DNA of 64,000 bases from Hyphomicrobiales bacterium (GTDB taxonomy: Bacteria; Pseudomonadota; Alphaproteobacteria; Rhizobiales; Rhizobiaceae), in assembly GCA_900468805.1 (NCBI GenBank), contig UEIF01000005.1, positions 1 through 64,000 of the forward strand. Direction: 5' to 3'. Position numbers and translations under genes: made by a program. Positions 9,081 through 17,712 of the stretch are shown piece by piece (the stretch's first letter is position 1; each line of letters starts with the position of its first letter). The notes under the pieces are model-generated. The model did no database searches. It saw only the letters and a list, made by a program, of their open reading frames with translations, and was not told the DNA's origin.

Positions 9081-9974
9081 TTAGGCCGCTCTCACTGTGT
9101 TTCTGATGCTGCCGATCCCCTCGACACCCGCCTCGACGATATCGCCATCCTTCAACCAGATCTGCGGGTCGAGCCCAAGGCCAACTCCGGAGGGCGTGCC
9201 TGTGGTGACGATGTCGCCAGCTTCGACGGTCATGCCTGCGGACAGGCTGGAGAGGATAGCGGCACAATCAAAGACCATGTCAGAGATGAACGCGTCCTGG
9301 CGCTTCTCACCGTTTAGGTTGAGCCAGAGCCGATGCTCTTGCGTCACATCGAACTCGTCGGCGGTGACGATCCACGGTCCAATTGGGCAGGTCGTATCGA
9401 GCGCCTTGCCCTTGAACCATTGCCCGTGCGCGCGTTGCAGATCGCGGGCGGTGATGTCGTTGAGGACCGTAAAGCCGAAGACGTATCCGAGAGCATCCTC
9501 AACAGAAATATCGCGGCCCGTGCGGCCGACGACGAAGGCGAGCTCCACCTCGTAGTCGAGCTTCTGCGTGATGGACGGAAGCCGGATTTCAGCCTCCGGA
9601 CCGACAACCGCTGTCGGGGGTTTGGTAAAGAACTCCGGCAGCGACGGATATTCCACCGGCACGCCACGTGCTTTTGCACCTTCCTCGATATGGAGCTTAT
9701 AGTTCCGCCCGACGCAGAAGACGTTTTTGTCCGGGCGAGGGATTGGCGCAAGCAGTCTAGCCGCAGCGAGTGGTGACCATAGGTTGGAGGCGGACGCCTC
9801 GACGACGTGCCGGAGGACCACAAGCTTGGCGGGATGCCGGATGATGTCGAGGACAGACTCGGGCACGTCGCCAGTGCCGCCCGACGCCCATGCAGAGGCA
9901 ATATCAAGAATGCGATCTTCCGCGACCACCACAGGGCTGGGTCCTGATGTGGTTTCGATGCTGGCAATTTTCAT
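9081..9974 (-). CDS. Fumarylacetoacetate hydrolase family protein
   Basis: A 297-residue FAH-fold protein. Recognisable parts are KNVFCVGRNYKLHIEE (about 103-118), FFTKPPTAVVGP, the metal-binding DYEVELAFVVGR with its Glu pair, FTVLNDITARDLQ, GKALDTTCPIGPWIV, and the C-terminal GDIVTTGTPSGVG. Family members hydrolyse or decarboxylate beta-diketo, acylpyruvate or 2-oxo-enoate acids with Mg or Mn. Here it probably cleaves an acylpyruvate or 2-keto acid intermediate of the same pathway. It lies 22 bases after the DUF35 gene and 33 bases before the CoA transferase. The precise reaction cannot be read from the sequence. Confidence 0.88.
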   Translation of the reverse strand: MKIASIETTSGPSPVVVAEDRILDIASAWASGGTGDVPESVLDIIRHPAKLVVLRHVVEASASNLWSPLAAARLLAPIPRPDKNVFCVGRNYKLHIEEGAKARGVPVEYPSLPEFFTKPPTAVVGPEAEIRLPSITQKLDYEVELAFVVGRTGRDISVEDALGYVFGFTVLNDITARDLQRAHGQWFKGKALDTTCPIGPWIVTADEFDVTQEHRLWLNLNGEKRQDAFISDMVFDCAAILSSLSAGMTVEAGDIVTTGTPSGVGLGLDPQIWLKDGDIVEAGVEGIGSIRNTVRAA

Positions 9975-9996
9975 ATGACTTGCTCCTTCAGGCCGG

Positions 9997-10386
9997 TCAG
10001 GCCGGTTCGAACATTGGCAGGGTTATCTCGTCGGACACCCTTTCGTAGGCGAGGCGAACCGGGGCCCCAATTGACAGCGTTTCGGGCGATTTCGTCCTGA
10101 TATTGGAGACCATCATCGCGCCCTCTTCCAGCTCGACGAGGGCAACGACCAGCGGCCCTTCGAGCTCGAAGCTCGACTTGGCGGCGACGGTAAAGGTATG
10201 GATCGTGCCCTTGCCACTGACTGAGGTCCAGGCGAGGTGTCGCGAGGCGCATTCCGGGCAAATGTAGACCGGGTAGAAGGCGTAGACGCCGCAATCTTCG
10301 CAGCGCTGGATCTGCATGTGCTCGGACTTGCAGGAGTCCCAGAACGGCTGGGATATCTTGGAGGGTGTGGGAAGTGAACGAGACAT
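9997..10386 (-). CDS. Zn-ribbon OB-fold protein (DUF35), partner of the thiolase-like protein
   Basis: A 129-residue protein with an N-terminal helix (SKISQPFWDSCKSEHM) and a rubredoxin-like zinc ribbon. All four cysteines are present in two CxxC pairs: CEDC at about 33-36 and CPEC at about 47-50. The OB-fold follows (LAWTSVSGKGTIHTFTVA onward). DUF35 proteins bind thiolase-fold enzymes and acyl-CoA. In steroid side-chain degradation they form heterocomplexes with Ltp2-type aldolases. It starts 11 bases after the thiolase-like gene, the usual pairing. It probably has no catalytic role of its own and serves as the CoA-substrate-binding partner. Confidence 0.87.
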   Translation of the reverse strand: MSRSLPTPSKISQPFWDSCKSEHMQIQRCEDCGVYAFYPVYICPECASRHLAWTSVSGKGTIHTFTVAAKSSFELEGPLVVALVELEEGAMMVSNIRTKSPETLSIGAPVRLAYERVSDEITLPMFEPA

Positions 10387-10397
10387 GGGTATAGCCC

Positions 10398-11600
10398 TTA
10401 ATCGCGGCCAAGGATGGCGATGGAATGATTGGAGGCGACGGCGCTGACATTCGTCACCAGACTAAGCTCGGCGTTTGGCACCTGGCGATCGCCGCACTCA
10501 CCGCGGATCTGTCGCGCTGCCTCAATTATATGGTTGATGCCACCGGAGGAGCCAAATGAGAGTAAACCGCCATTGGTGTTGATCGGCAGCTCGCCGCCGA
10601 GCTCTATACGTCCGCCTTCCGCGAACGCGCCACCTTCGCCCTCGGCGCAATAACCGAGTGCCTCGAACTGCATCAAAACGGTGATCGTGAACGAATCGTA
10701 GAGCTGTGCGACATCGATATCGCTTGGCTTGACCCCAGCGCGACCGAAGGCTTCCTGCGCCGCCACAGACTGGACTGTCCGGGTCAGTCCATAGCGGGAT
10801 TTATCTTCCGGTCGCGCGCCGGTTGCCCGCGCGAGATGCGCCAGGTGATAATAGGACTGCGCTTGCCCAGTACCAAGAATGCGTACCGGCTTCGCCTTCA
10901 GATCGCGGGCCCTTTCAAGCGACGTGATGAGAACGGCGCCGGCACCGTCGCAGATCGGGCTGCAGTCGAGGAGCCGAAGAGGTGTGCTGACCATCGGCGA
11001 GGCGAGCACATCTTCAATGGTGATCGGCTCCCGCTTGAAGGCTTTCGGGTTGATCGAAGCATGTTTGCGGCAGGCGACTGCGATCGCGGCAAGCTGCTCG
11101 GAGGTCGTGCCGAACTCATGCATGTGTCGCTGCGCCATCATCCCGTAGACGCCGGGCACCGTGATCCCAAAAGGCACTTCGAACTCGAGCGGATGGGCGC
11201 CATATTCGATATAAGCTTTAAGCCCGGTGCCTTTGGGAACGCCAGTCAGAATATTATCCCCGCGCAGCAACAGCACCGCCTTGCAGAGCCCGCTTTCCAC
11301 TGCCCATTTGGCGATCTGTACGCCATTCAGATAGGAGTGTCCGCCGGTGCGCAATGTGTCGCAGAACGTCTTGCAATGAAGGCCGAGGTGTTCGCCAATG
11401 ATCATGTGATGGCGGATGTTGTCATTCAGGAAGGTGCCGGATGTCATCAGTCCGTCGATATCGTGTTTGTCGATACCGGAATCCTCGATTGCGAGCATTG
11501 CTGCTTCGATGTGGAGTTCGGTCGGGTTCGAGCCGAGGAGACGGCCGACGGGCGGTTCACCCAGACCTGCAATGACGGCTTCCGAGCCTCGATTGGGCAT
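10398..11600 (-). CDS. SCP-x/Ltp2-like thiolase-fold protein lacking the nucleophilic cysteine
   Basis: A 400-residue thiolase-fold protein. In ordinary thiolases a nucleophilic Cys sits in a CxSG motif before an alanine-rich helix. The aligned stretch here is LRTGGHSYLNGVQIAKWAVE, where I place Gly at the Cys position; nearby cysteines (CKTFC) lie outside it. The C-terminal half keeps YDSFTITVLMQFEALGYC, INTNGGLLSFGSSGG with its G-rich loop, and a C-terminal NVSAVASNHS. Loss of the Cys together with an adjacent DUF35 gene matches Ltp2-type retro-aldolases. It may therefore cleave a 3-hydroxyacyl-CoA by retro-aldol chemistry rather than thiolysis. It is the second gene of the operon, 103 bases after tctC. 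Confidence 0.8.
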   Translation of the reverse strand: MPNRGSEAVIAGLGEPPVGRLLGSNPTELHIEAAMLAIEDSGIDKHDIDGLMTSGTFLNDNIRHHMIIGEHLGLHCKTFCDTLRTGGHSYLNGVQIAKWAVESGLCKAVLLLRGDNILTGVPKGTGLKAYIEYGAHPLEFEVPFGITVPGVYGMMAQRHMHEFGTTSEQLAAIAVACRKHASINPKAFKREPITIEDVLASPMVSTPLRLLDCSPICDGAGAVLITSLERARDLKAKPVRILGTGQAQSYYHLAHLARATGARPEDKSRYGLTRTVQSVAAQEAFGRAGVKPSDIDVAQLYDSFTITVLMQFEALGYCAEGEGGAFAEGGRIELGGELPINTNGGLLSFGSSGGINHIIEAARQIRGECGDRQVPNAELSLVTNVSAVASNHSIAILGRD

Positions 11601-11703
11601 GGTCTACTCCAAGATATGAGGGATCGTCACCGGCTTGCGCGCCAGCGGAAATCATCTGTGAATTGACGGGGGAGAGGCCGGTGAAGACCCGGCCTCCTAG
11701 GGC

Positions 11704-12672
11704 TCAGCTCTTCGGTATGCCAGCCGCATCGATGATTTCGCCGTAGCGCTTGCGCTCACTGTCTGTGAACGACTGGTATTCAGCCGGGCTGGACGTGGCG
11801 TAGGCTTCGCTGCCGGTCTTGTCGAGCGCAGCGATGACGCCAGGATCCTTCAGCGCTTTATTGATGGCATCAGCAATCTTGTCGACAATTGCCGGCGCGG
11901 TTCCAGTGCGTGCGTAGACCCCGTACCAGGAGTTCAAGACGACGTCGAAGCCCTGTTCCTTGAGTGTAGGCACATCCGGAACGAACTTGGAGCGCGTCTC
12001 TCCTGCCACGCCGAGCAACTTCAACTCGCCCGACTGCAGGCCAGGCTGAAATTGGGCAAGGGAGTAGAACATCATGCTCGTTTCACCGCGCATCAGGTCG
12101 AGGACGGACTGTGTACCACCTTGATACGGGATATGGCGCATCTTGATGCCCGTTTTGAGTTTCAGCAGTTCTGCGCAAAGGTGAGCCGATGTACCGATCC
12201 CGGCAGAGGCATATGTCATGTTGCCGGCCTGCTTGGCCTTCTCCACGAATTGCTTGGCAGTGCTGATTTTGCTCGACGTCGGCACGGCGAGCAGCAGGCT
12301 CTGTCCAGCGACGCGAGCCACGGCGGTGAAATCCTTACCCGCATCGTAAGGCAGGCTCTTGAACATGTTGGGGTTGGAAACTTGTGTCGCGACACTTGCC
12401 CACAACAGCGTATAGCCGTCAGGAGCAGCCTTGGCAGCGCGCGCCGTTCCAGGGATCGACGCTGCGCCGCCCTCGTTTTCGATAATGAACGGTTGACCGA
12501 GATATTTTTCAGCTGCAGGAAGCACAATGCGCGCGACGCCGTCTGCCGCGGAGCCGGCAGGCAGCGGGACGATGATGTGGACAGGGCGTGTCGGGTAATC
12601 CTGTTGGGCGTTGGTCGCCGTGGCCAATCCCGCCATGAAAGCCAGCGATAGGCTTACGAGTTTTGCAGACAT
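11704..12672 (-). CDS. tctC: Tripartite tricarboxylate transporter substrate-binding protein (TctC/Bug family)
   Basis: A 322-residue periplasmic binding protein. I choose ATG 12672 because GGGAGGAG lies just upstream and it yields a clean signal peptide (MSAKLVSLSLAFMAGLATATNA, cleaved near NAQ). The mature part begins with the Bug signature DYPTRPVHIIVPLPAGSAAD, followed by GQPFIIENEGGAASIPGTARAAKAAPDGYT and the helix with VEKAKQAGNMTYASAGIGTSAHL. Bug proteins bind carboxylates and deliver them to TctAB. It is the first gene of the nine-gene operon, facing the divergent promoter that carries two IclR-like operators. Translation from the earlier ATG at 12756 would run through one of those operators and is unlikely. 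Confidence 0.92.
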   Translation of the reverse strand: MSAKLVSLSLAFMAGLATATNAQQDYPTRPVHIIVPLPAGSAADGVARIVLPAAEKYLGQPFIIENEGGAASIPGTARAAKAAPDGYTLLWASVATQVSNPNMFKSLPYDAGKDFTAVARVAGQSLLLAVPTSSKISTAKQFVEKAKQAGNMTYASAGIGTSAHLCAELLKLKTGIKMRHIPYQGGTQSVLDLMRGETSMMFYSLAQFQPGLQSGELKLLGVAGETRSKFVPDVPTLKEQGFDVVLNSWYGVYARTGTAPAIVDKIADAINKALKDPGVIAALDKTGSEAYATSSPAEYQSFTDSERKRYGEIIDAAGIPKS

Positions 12673-12698
12673 TTGCTCCTCCCAGAGTTTCCGCATTC

Positions 12699-12712
12699 CG
12701 GAAAAATTTCCG
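12699..12712. promoter_or_regulatory. Putative IclR operator 1
   Basis: CGGAAA-AA-TTTCCG is a perfect 6-bp inverted repeat with a 2-base centre, 26 bases upstream of the tctC start. It is embedded in a wider repeat of TTCCG units (TTCCGCATTCCGG, TTTCCGTATTCCG). The same core recurs at 12826. Its place between divergent catabolic arms, one of which ends in an iclR gene, suggests an operator for that regulator. Confidence 0.55.
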
Positions 12713-12825
12713 TATTCCGTAACGATGCGCCCGCCATATTCGCTTGTCAACCGCATTTTTCAGCAACGAGTGGCACCATGGGGTTTGACACCAAGGGTGA
12801 GCTATCGCACCTTAAGATTCGAGAA

Positions 12826-12841
12826 GCGGAAATCTTTCCGC
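12826..12841. promoter_or_regulatory. Putative IclR operator 2
   Basis: GCGGAAA-TC-TTTCCGC is a perfect 7-bp inverted repeat with a 2-base centre, ending 21 bases before the ATG of the divergent CoA transferase. It has the same CGGAAA-N2-TTTCCG core as the site at 12699. It is close enough to the start codon to block transcription or lie in the leader. A further partial unit (ATTGCGGAG) follows directly. Confidence 0.55.
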
Positions 12842-12862
12842 ATTGCGGAGCGGGGATTGGGA

Positions 12863-14281
12863 ATGGTAGACCATGTAGCGGAGGCGCTGGACAGACTACT
12901 GGCTGGCATCGGCCTGCATAACGACCCGGGGGCGGCTGAGCTGACGTTCTACGGAGATGATCCTGTTGTCCCCGGCCGCTACCGCACTGGAATGGCAGCG
13001 GCAGTTGCACTCGCAGCGAACGCCGTGGGCATTGCTAAGCTCTGGAAACTGCGAGGCGGTCGCAAACAATCCATTGGGATTGATCTCCGCCGGGCTGCAG
13101 TTCCCGGCCTAAGGACTGTGTCCTATATACGGCGTGACGGTCATTCCCTGCAACTCATCCGACCTGCCTCTGAGAGCACGGTGTTCTTTGAAACCAAAGA
13201 CGGCCGGCAGATGTACCTGCTGCGCCATGCCTTTTACCATGAGCATTTCAGTCGCCTGCTGTCATTCCTGGACTGTTCTCCCGCGACCGAGTCAATTGCA
13301 CGAGCGGTCGGTCGCTGGGATGCAAACGACCTTGAAGAGGCACTTGCGGCAGCGAAAGTCATTGGTGCGATCGCCCGGACACGCGATGAATGGCTTGAAA
13401 GTCCGCAGGGACGACATCTCGCTGACCGAGTTCCAGTCGAGATCGAGAAGCTCTGTGAAGGGCCGGCGATGCCCTTTGGTCAAGCAGATCGCCCGCTGTC
13501 CGGGATCCGCGTTGTCGACATGGGTCATGTGCTGGCCGGCCCGGTAGTGTCACGCCTACTTGCTGAACAGGGCGCTGAGGTTCTGCATGTTTCCGCGCCG
13601 CATCAGCCTGATCCGGCTCATATCGTCGTTGACACCGGCTTTGGTAAACGCTCCGCATTTGTCAATCTCGAAAGCGCTGGAGAAATCGAGCGGTTTCGCG
13701 AGCTAATTGCTGGAGCGGACGTGTTTGTTCATTCGTGGCGGCCAGGTTCTCTCGATGCACGGGGTCTGTCCCCGCAAGCTCTCGCAAAGCTACGACCAGG
13801 GATCATCTATGTCTCTGTCAGCTGTTATGGATACGATGGTCCTTGGGCATCGCGCGCTGGCTACGATCCGCTTGGTCAGGTCGTGAGTGGGCTGGCCGTC
13901 GGGGAGGGGAGCGTGGATCAACCGGTACTCGCATCCACGTTCACGCTGAACGACTATCTTGCCGGTTATCTCGGTGCCGCGGGGGTGACCAGTGCTCTTC
14001 TTCGAAGGGCAAGGGAGGGAGGAAGCTATCACGTGAAGGTATCGCTGACTTCCTGTTCGATGTGGCTGCAAGATCTTGGTCAGTTACCGCAGGAGAAGTG
14101 GCCGGATGGGCCACAGGGCATCAGAGCACTACCTCAGCCGGCCGCAGCCGATTTGACTATAAGCCGGACAGCGTTTGGCGCCATCGAGCATCCACTGCCG
14201 ATCGTCGAATACTCCGAAACAAAAGCACGGTGGGATTTCCAACCGGAACCGGCCGGCGCTTCGCCGCTCGCATGGGCTTGA
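12863..14281 (+). CDS. CaiB/BaiF family CoA transferase, long form
   Basis: A 472-residue protein with an N-terminal extension that looks like a degenerate first CaiB-like half (GRYRTGMAAAVALAANAVG, about residues 45-65). The canonical segment comes late: LSGIRVVDMGHVLAGPVVSRLL at about 215-236, HSWRPGSLDARGLSPQALA, YVSVSCYGYDGPWASRAG and the catalytic Asp in AGYDPLGQVVSG. I prefer ATG 12863 over the much longer open frame because coding upstream would overlap the divergent promoter. It is the first gene of the right arm, followed by iclR. It probably makes or recycles a CoA ester in the same pathway as the left arm. Confidence 0.82.
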   Translation: MVDHVAEALDRLLAGIGLHNDPGAAELTFYGDDPVVPGRYRTGMAAAVALAANAVGIAKLWKLRGGRKQSIGIDLRRAAVPGLRTVSYIRRDGHSLQLIRPASESTVFFETKDGRQMYLLRHAFYHEHFSRLLSFLDCSPATESIARAVGRWDANDLEEALAAAKVIGAIARTRDEWLESPQGRHLADRVPVEIEKLCEGPAMPFGQADRPLSGIRVVDMGHVLAGPVVSRLLAEQGAEVLHVSAPHQPDPAHIVVDTGFGKRSAFVNLESAGEIERFRELIAGADVFVHSWRPGSLDARGLSPQALAKLRPGIIYVSVSCYGYDGPWASRAGYDPLGQVVSGLAVGEGSVDQPVLASTFTLNDYLAGYLGAAGVTSALLRRAREGGSYHVKVSLTSCSMWLQDLGQLPQEKWPDGPQGIRALPQPAAADLTISRTAFGAIEHPLPIVEYSETKARWDFQPEPAGASPLAWA

Positions 14282-14366
14282 GGATGTACATGCTTTTGGT
14301 GGTTTGCTCTTGACGGCTGCGGCGTCGTGACCAATGGGATAATAACGAACTACAGCGAGGCCAAAG

Positions 14367-15155
14367 GTGAGCAGCATCCGTCCTGAAGACGACGATCCGG
14401 ATTTCATAAAATCTCTGGCGAAGGGTCTGGCGGTCATAGAATCGTTCGGCTCAGCCGCGCCGGCGATGACGCTCAGCGCAGTAGCGCAAAAGGTGAAACT
14501 CAGCCCCGGATCGGCTAGGCGTGTACTTGTCACCTTGATGAAGCTTGGATACCTCATCTATGACGAGAGTGAACGGCGTTATCATCTGTCGGCCCGTACG
14601 TTGCAGCTCGGTTATTCTTACCTTGCGTCGTTGCCGGCTTTCAGCCTGATACAGCCGCGGCTGGTGGAGCTCTCGGATATCCTCGACGAGTCGTGTTCGG
14701 TCATGACACTCGATGGGCGCGAGTCGGTCTGTATCGCGCGCGCTACAGCAAAACGCCTGCAGCGTGATTACATGTCGGTTGGCACGCGTTTCCCCGCGAA
14801 TGCCTCCTCCTCCGGCAAGATTATGCTGAGCGATCTCTCAGAGATCGAGTTTGAAGAACTCTACACGGGCAATGTGGGCCTACCGGCAGTGACGCCCTTT
14901 ACCGTGAGCGAAATGCCTAAGCTGCGAGAACAGATGGAACTGGCTCGTCGGCAAGGCTGGATTTATACAAACCAAGAAACAGCGCTTGGCATGGCATCTC
15001 TAGCGGTTCCGATCAGGGTCAACGGCAGAGTTCGCTACGGCTTGTCGACAAGTGCGACGATTACGTATGACGGATCCACCATTGTGGAAAAATATCTACC
15101 GGATCTCCTGAGAGCTGCCAAAGCAATTGAGGGATTTTTCGCAGCCAGAAATTGA
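14367..15155 (+). CDS. IclR family transcriptional regulator (PcaR/PobR-like)
   Basis: A 262-residue regulator of standard architecture. The N-terminal winged helix (about residues 14-75) has FIKSLAKGLAVIESFG, the recognition helix region LSPGSARRVLVTLMKLGYL and a wing RRYHLSARTLQLGYSYL. The IclR effector domain (about 80-260) includes CSVMTLDGRESVCIARA, GTRFPANASSSGKIML and RRQGWIYTNQETALGMASLAVPI. The opening resembles the PcaR/PobR group that controls aromatic acid catabolism. The start is GTG 14367. It lies 85 bases after the CoA transferase and is the natural candidate to bind the two palindromes in the 12.7-12.9 kb promoter region. Confidence 0.9.
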   Translation: MSSIRPEDDDPDFIKSLAKGLAVIESFGSAAPAMTLSAVAQKVKLSPGSARRVLVTLMKLGYLIYDESERRYHLSARTLQLGYSYLASLPAFSLIQPRLVELSDILDESCSVMTLDGRESVCIARATAKRLQRDYMSVGTRFPANASSSGKIMLSDLSEIEFEELYTGNVGLPAVTPFTVSEMPKLREQMELARRQGWIYTNQETALGMASLAVPIRVNGRVRYGLSTSATITYDGSTIVEKYLPDLLRAAKAIEGFFAARN

Positions 15156-15348
15156 ACCACAAATATCAGAAGTCGGCACCGAGGGAATTCTGTGATAACC
15201 CTCAACACCAACGCACCAAAGGTCCTAGGCCACATACGCTGCCTATGGCTTGGCAGAGTATTATCCCGGATCTCCTTGGTAGCCGCCTTTCTTGCCGCAT
15301 CAAGCGTTTCCGCTTGGTTGGCGAGATCAGTTGCCCCGCCGATCTCGG

Positions 15349-15700
15349 TCATGTCATCTTGAACTGAAGCTCGATCTCTTCCTGGCTATCGCCTCGCGCA
15401 AGGCATAGGGCCAATAGAATTCTGGCTTTGCCTGGGCCTATGTCACTGCCTGCAACGATGGCCGCCTGTCTGTTCTGGCTGCTATCAACGACCAATCCGG
15501 AGTTGTTCCTTGATGACTGTACGACGGTCACAGCTGCGGCGATAGCTTCGCTTAGAGCTAGGTTTTCCGCTGGTGTCGTCATCCCAGGGCCGAATCCTGC
15601 CGAGACGATCCCCGCGCACCAGCGGCGACATATGACTGGATGGCAACGCCGTCTGCGCCGATGTGACTGTAAGCGATATCGACGCGCGGCTTGCAACTGG
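15349..15700 (-). pseudogene. L-asparaginase, C-terminal remnant, frameshifted
   Basis: Joining two frames gives KPRVDIAYSHIGADGVAIQS, YVAAGARG and then GIVSAGFGPGMTTPAENLAL. SEAIAAAVTVVQSSRNNSG and an AIVAGSDIGPGKARILLALC tail follow. This is the C-terminal third of a type II asparaginase. The frame changes near 15612, and the N-terminal two thirds with the catalytic threonines are missing. Its stop overlaps in ATGA fashion (15349-15352) the start of a short downstream frame (MTEIGGATDLANQAETLDAA, unrecognised), so it was once part of a translationally coupled operon. The stretch 15700-15926 is not recognisable. Confidence 0.75.
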
Positions 15701-15926
15701 ACCTCTTGCCTGGAACCAGCCCTGCAGCGTGCTTGAGGGACCGTCGTCCGCCCTCGGACACGTCACGCTCAAGACCTCCTGAGGCCAGAGTGAAGAAAGT
15801 GGCCGGGTCCGGTTCAATCGAGGCATCAATGTAATGGCAGCGTATGACATTAGCCGTGGGGTCATCGCGACAGAAGAGCACCAACATCTGGTCCAGGACG
15901 CAACTTGACGGCACATCGTTCGACTA

Positions 15927-16079
15927 TCAAAGGGATCGCGCTCTTGTCGATTTCCGCAGGCTCGCGATTTGTCTAAGAAACTCCCGCTTCGGCTGAGCTG
16001 GCGTTCCCATCACCTCGGCATCTGCCGCAACGTTGCCAATTACGCCCGCCTGCCCCCCGATACCGGCATGATCTCCGAT
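15927..16079 (-). pseudogene. LpxD-like acyltransferase, C-terminal fragment cut by IS21-like element
   Basis: About 50 residues remain: IGDHAGIGGQAGVIGNVAAD followed by EVMGTPAQPKREFLRQIASL and a basic tail. The GxxGG hexapeptide remnant and MGTPAQPKREF resemble the end of LpxD, the UDP-3-O-acylglucosamine N-acyltransferase of lipid A synthesis. An internal piece of the left-handed helix seems to be missing as well. The homology stops exactly where the insertion sequence begins (16080), so the element interrupted this gene. A different hexapeptide acyltransferase cannot be excluded. Confidence 0.55.
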
Positions 16080-16139
16080 TGTTGCTTTCCACGCAGAACT
16101 GAGCCGGTTAGGCGCATAATTTCCATTGAGAATTGAGCC
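16080..16139 (+). repeat. IS21-type left end, two subterminal repeats
   Basis: The terminal TG is at 16080. Repeat L1 (TTTCCACGCAGAACTGAGCC) occupies 16086-16105 and L2 (TTTCCATTGAGAATTGAGCC) 16120-16139. They share TTTCCA, AGAA and TGAGCC and match the right-end copies in inverted orientation. IS21 transposases bind such multiple end repeats. Confidence 0.88.
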
Positions 16140-16191
16140 ATGTGAACCTTCCCCCAACGCGGAGAGCGACGGGGGCAACGGAGTGATCCAC

Positions 16192-17712
16192 ATGGGTCTT
16201 TTAAACATCATCCGTCGGATGGCACTACACGAGAAGCTGTCGGTGCGCGAGATCAGCCGGCGAACCGGATTGTCACGTAACACGATCGCGAAGTATCTGA
16301 GCGCGGGTACGATCGAGCCGACGTTCACGGTACCGGAACGACCGAGCAAGCTCGATCCTTTTGCCGACAAACTCTCTGGTTGGTTGAAGACCGAGGCCGG
16401 AAGGTCACGCAAGCAGCGCCGAACGTTGAAGCAGCTTCATGCCGATCTGATGGCTCTGGGTTTTACCGGCTCCTATGGCCGGGTCGCCGCGTTTGCCCGT
16501 GAGTGGCGGGTTGAGCAGCAGACGGCCGGCCGCGGCATATTCGTTCCTCTATCTTTCCGCCCAGGCGAAGCATTCCAATTCGATTGGAGCGAGGATTATG
16601 CTGTGATAGGCGGCGGGCGCACGAAGCTGCAGGTTGCTCACATCAAGCTATCACACAGCCGGGCGTTTCTGCTGAGGGCCTACCTGCTGCAGACGCACGA
16701 GATGCTCTTCGACGCCCACTGGCACGGGTTCCGCGTGTTCGGCGGTGTGCCTGGTCGCGGCATTTACGACAACATGAAGACCGCCGTCGATCGCGTTGGC
16801 CGCGGCAAGGAACGGCAGGTCAATGTTCGCTTCCAGGCGATGACGAACCACTACGTCTTTGCGCCCGAGTTCTGCAATCCATCTGCCGGCTGGGGGAAGG
16901 GGCAGGTCGAGAAGAACGTCCAGGATTCTCGTCCGCGGCTGTGGCAACAACTGCCGGACTTTCCAGACCTCTCGGCGTTGAATGCCTGGCTGGAGTAGCA
17001 TTGCCAAAACCTGTGGCGCGAGACGGCACATGGCACCTTGTCGGGTACGATCGCGGATGTTTGGGCTGATGAGCGGGCAGCATTGATGGCGTTGCCTGCA
17101 GCTTTCGACGGCTTCGTCGAGCAGAGCAAGCGCGTTTCGCCGACATGCTTGATCACCTTCGAGCGGAACCGCTACAGCGTGCCTGCGTCTTTTGCGAACC
17201 GGCCCGTCAGCCTGCGGATCTATCCCGAGCGGCTGATCGTTGCGGCCGAAGGCAATATCCTCTGCGAACACACGCGGGTGATCGAGCGCAGTCACGACAA
17301 ACCACCACGGACTATTTACGACTGGCGTCATTACCTTGCGGTCATCCAGCGCAAGCCCGGTGCCCTGCGCAATGGTGCGCCCTTCCTGGAATTGCCGGCG
17401 GCCTTCCGCAAATTGCAGGACCAGATGCTTCGCCGCCCCGGCGGTGATCGTGAGATGGTCGATATTCTTGCGCTCGTTCTTCATCACGACGAACAAATCG
17501 TCGTCAGGGCTGTGGAGCTGGCTCTGGATCAAGGCATCGCGACCAAGACGCATGTGCTGAACCTGCTGCATCGCCTGATAGATGGCAAGACGACTGACGG
17601 CCCTGACATCGACACGCCACAGGCGCTGACCTTGCTGCGTGAACCCAACGCCAATGTAGAACGCTACGATGGTTTGCGGGTCCGGATTGTGGGAGGTCGC
17701 CATGCGTCATGA
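16192..17712 (+). pseudogene. istA: istA, IS21 transposase with internal amber stop
   Basis: A full-length IS21 IstA transposase frame (about 506 codons) except for TAG at 16996-16998, codon 269, where a Gln codon would be expected (LE-stop-HCQNLWRE). An HTH lies at about residues 16-36 (LSVREISRRTGLSRNTIAKY). The DDE catalytic triad is visible before the stop: Asp131 in FQFDWSED, Asp194 in GIYDNMKTAV and Glu241 in GKGQVEKNV. The C-terminal half continues in the same frame to 17712 and overlaps istB by 11 bases. A 268-residue product with the whole catalytic triad could still be made, but it would lack the C-terminal part. Confidence 0.92.

Noticed and set aside
7896-9317. 473-codon plus-strand open frame
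   Set aside because: It is antisense to the CoA transferase and FAH genes, has Cys/His/Arg-rich composition and no motif; a typical shadow in GC-rich DNA.
12611-12862. 5' extension of the long CoA transferase
   Set aside because: It would overlap the divergent tctC gene and both operators; ATG 12863 is a sufficient start.
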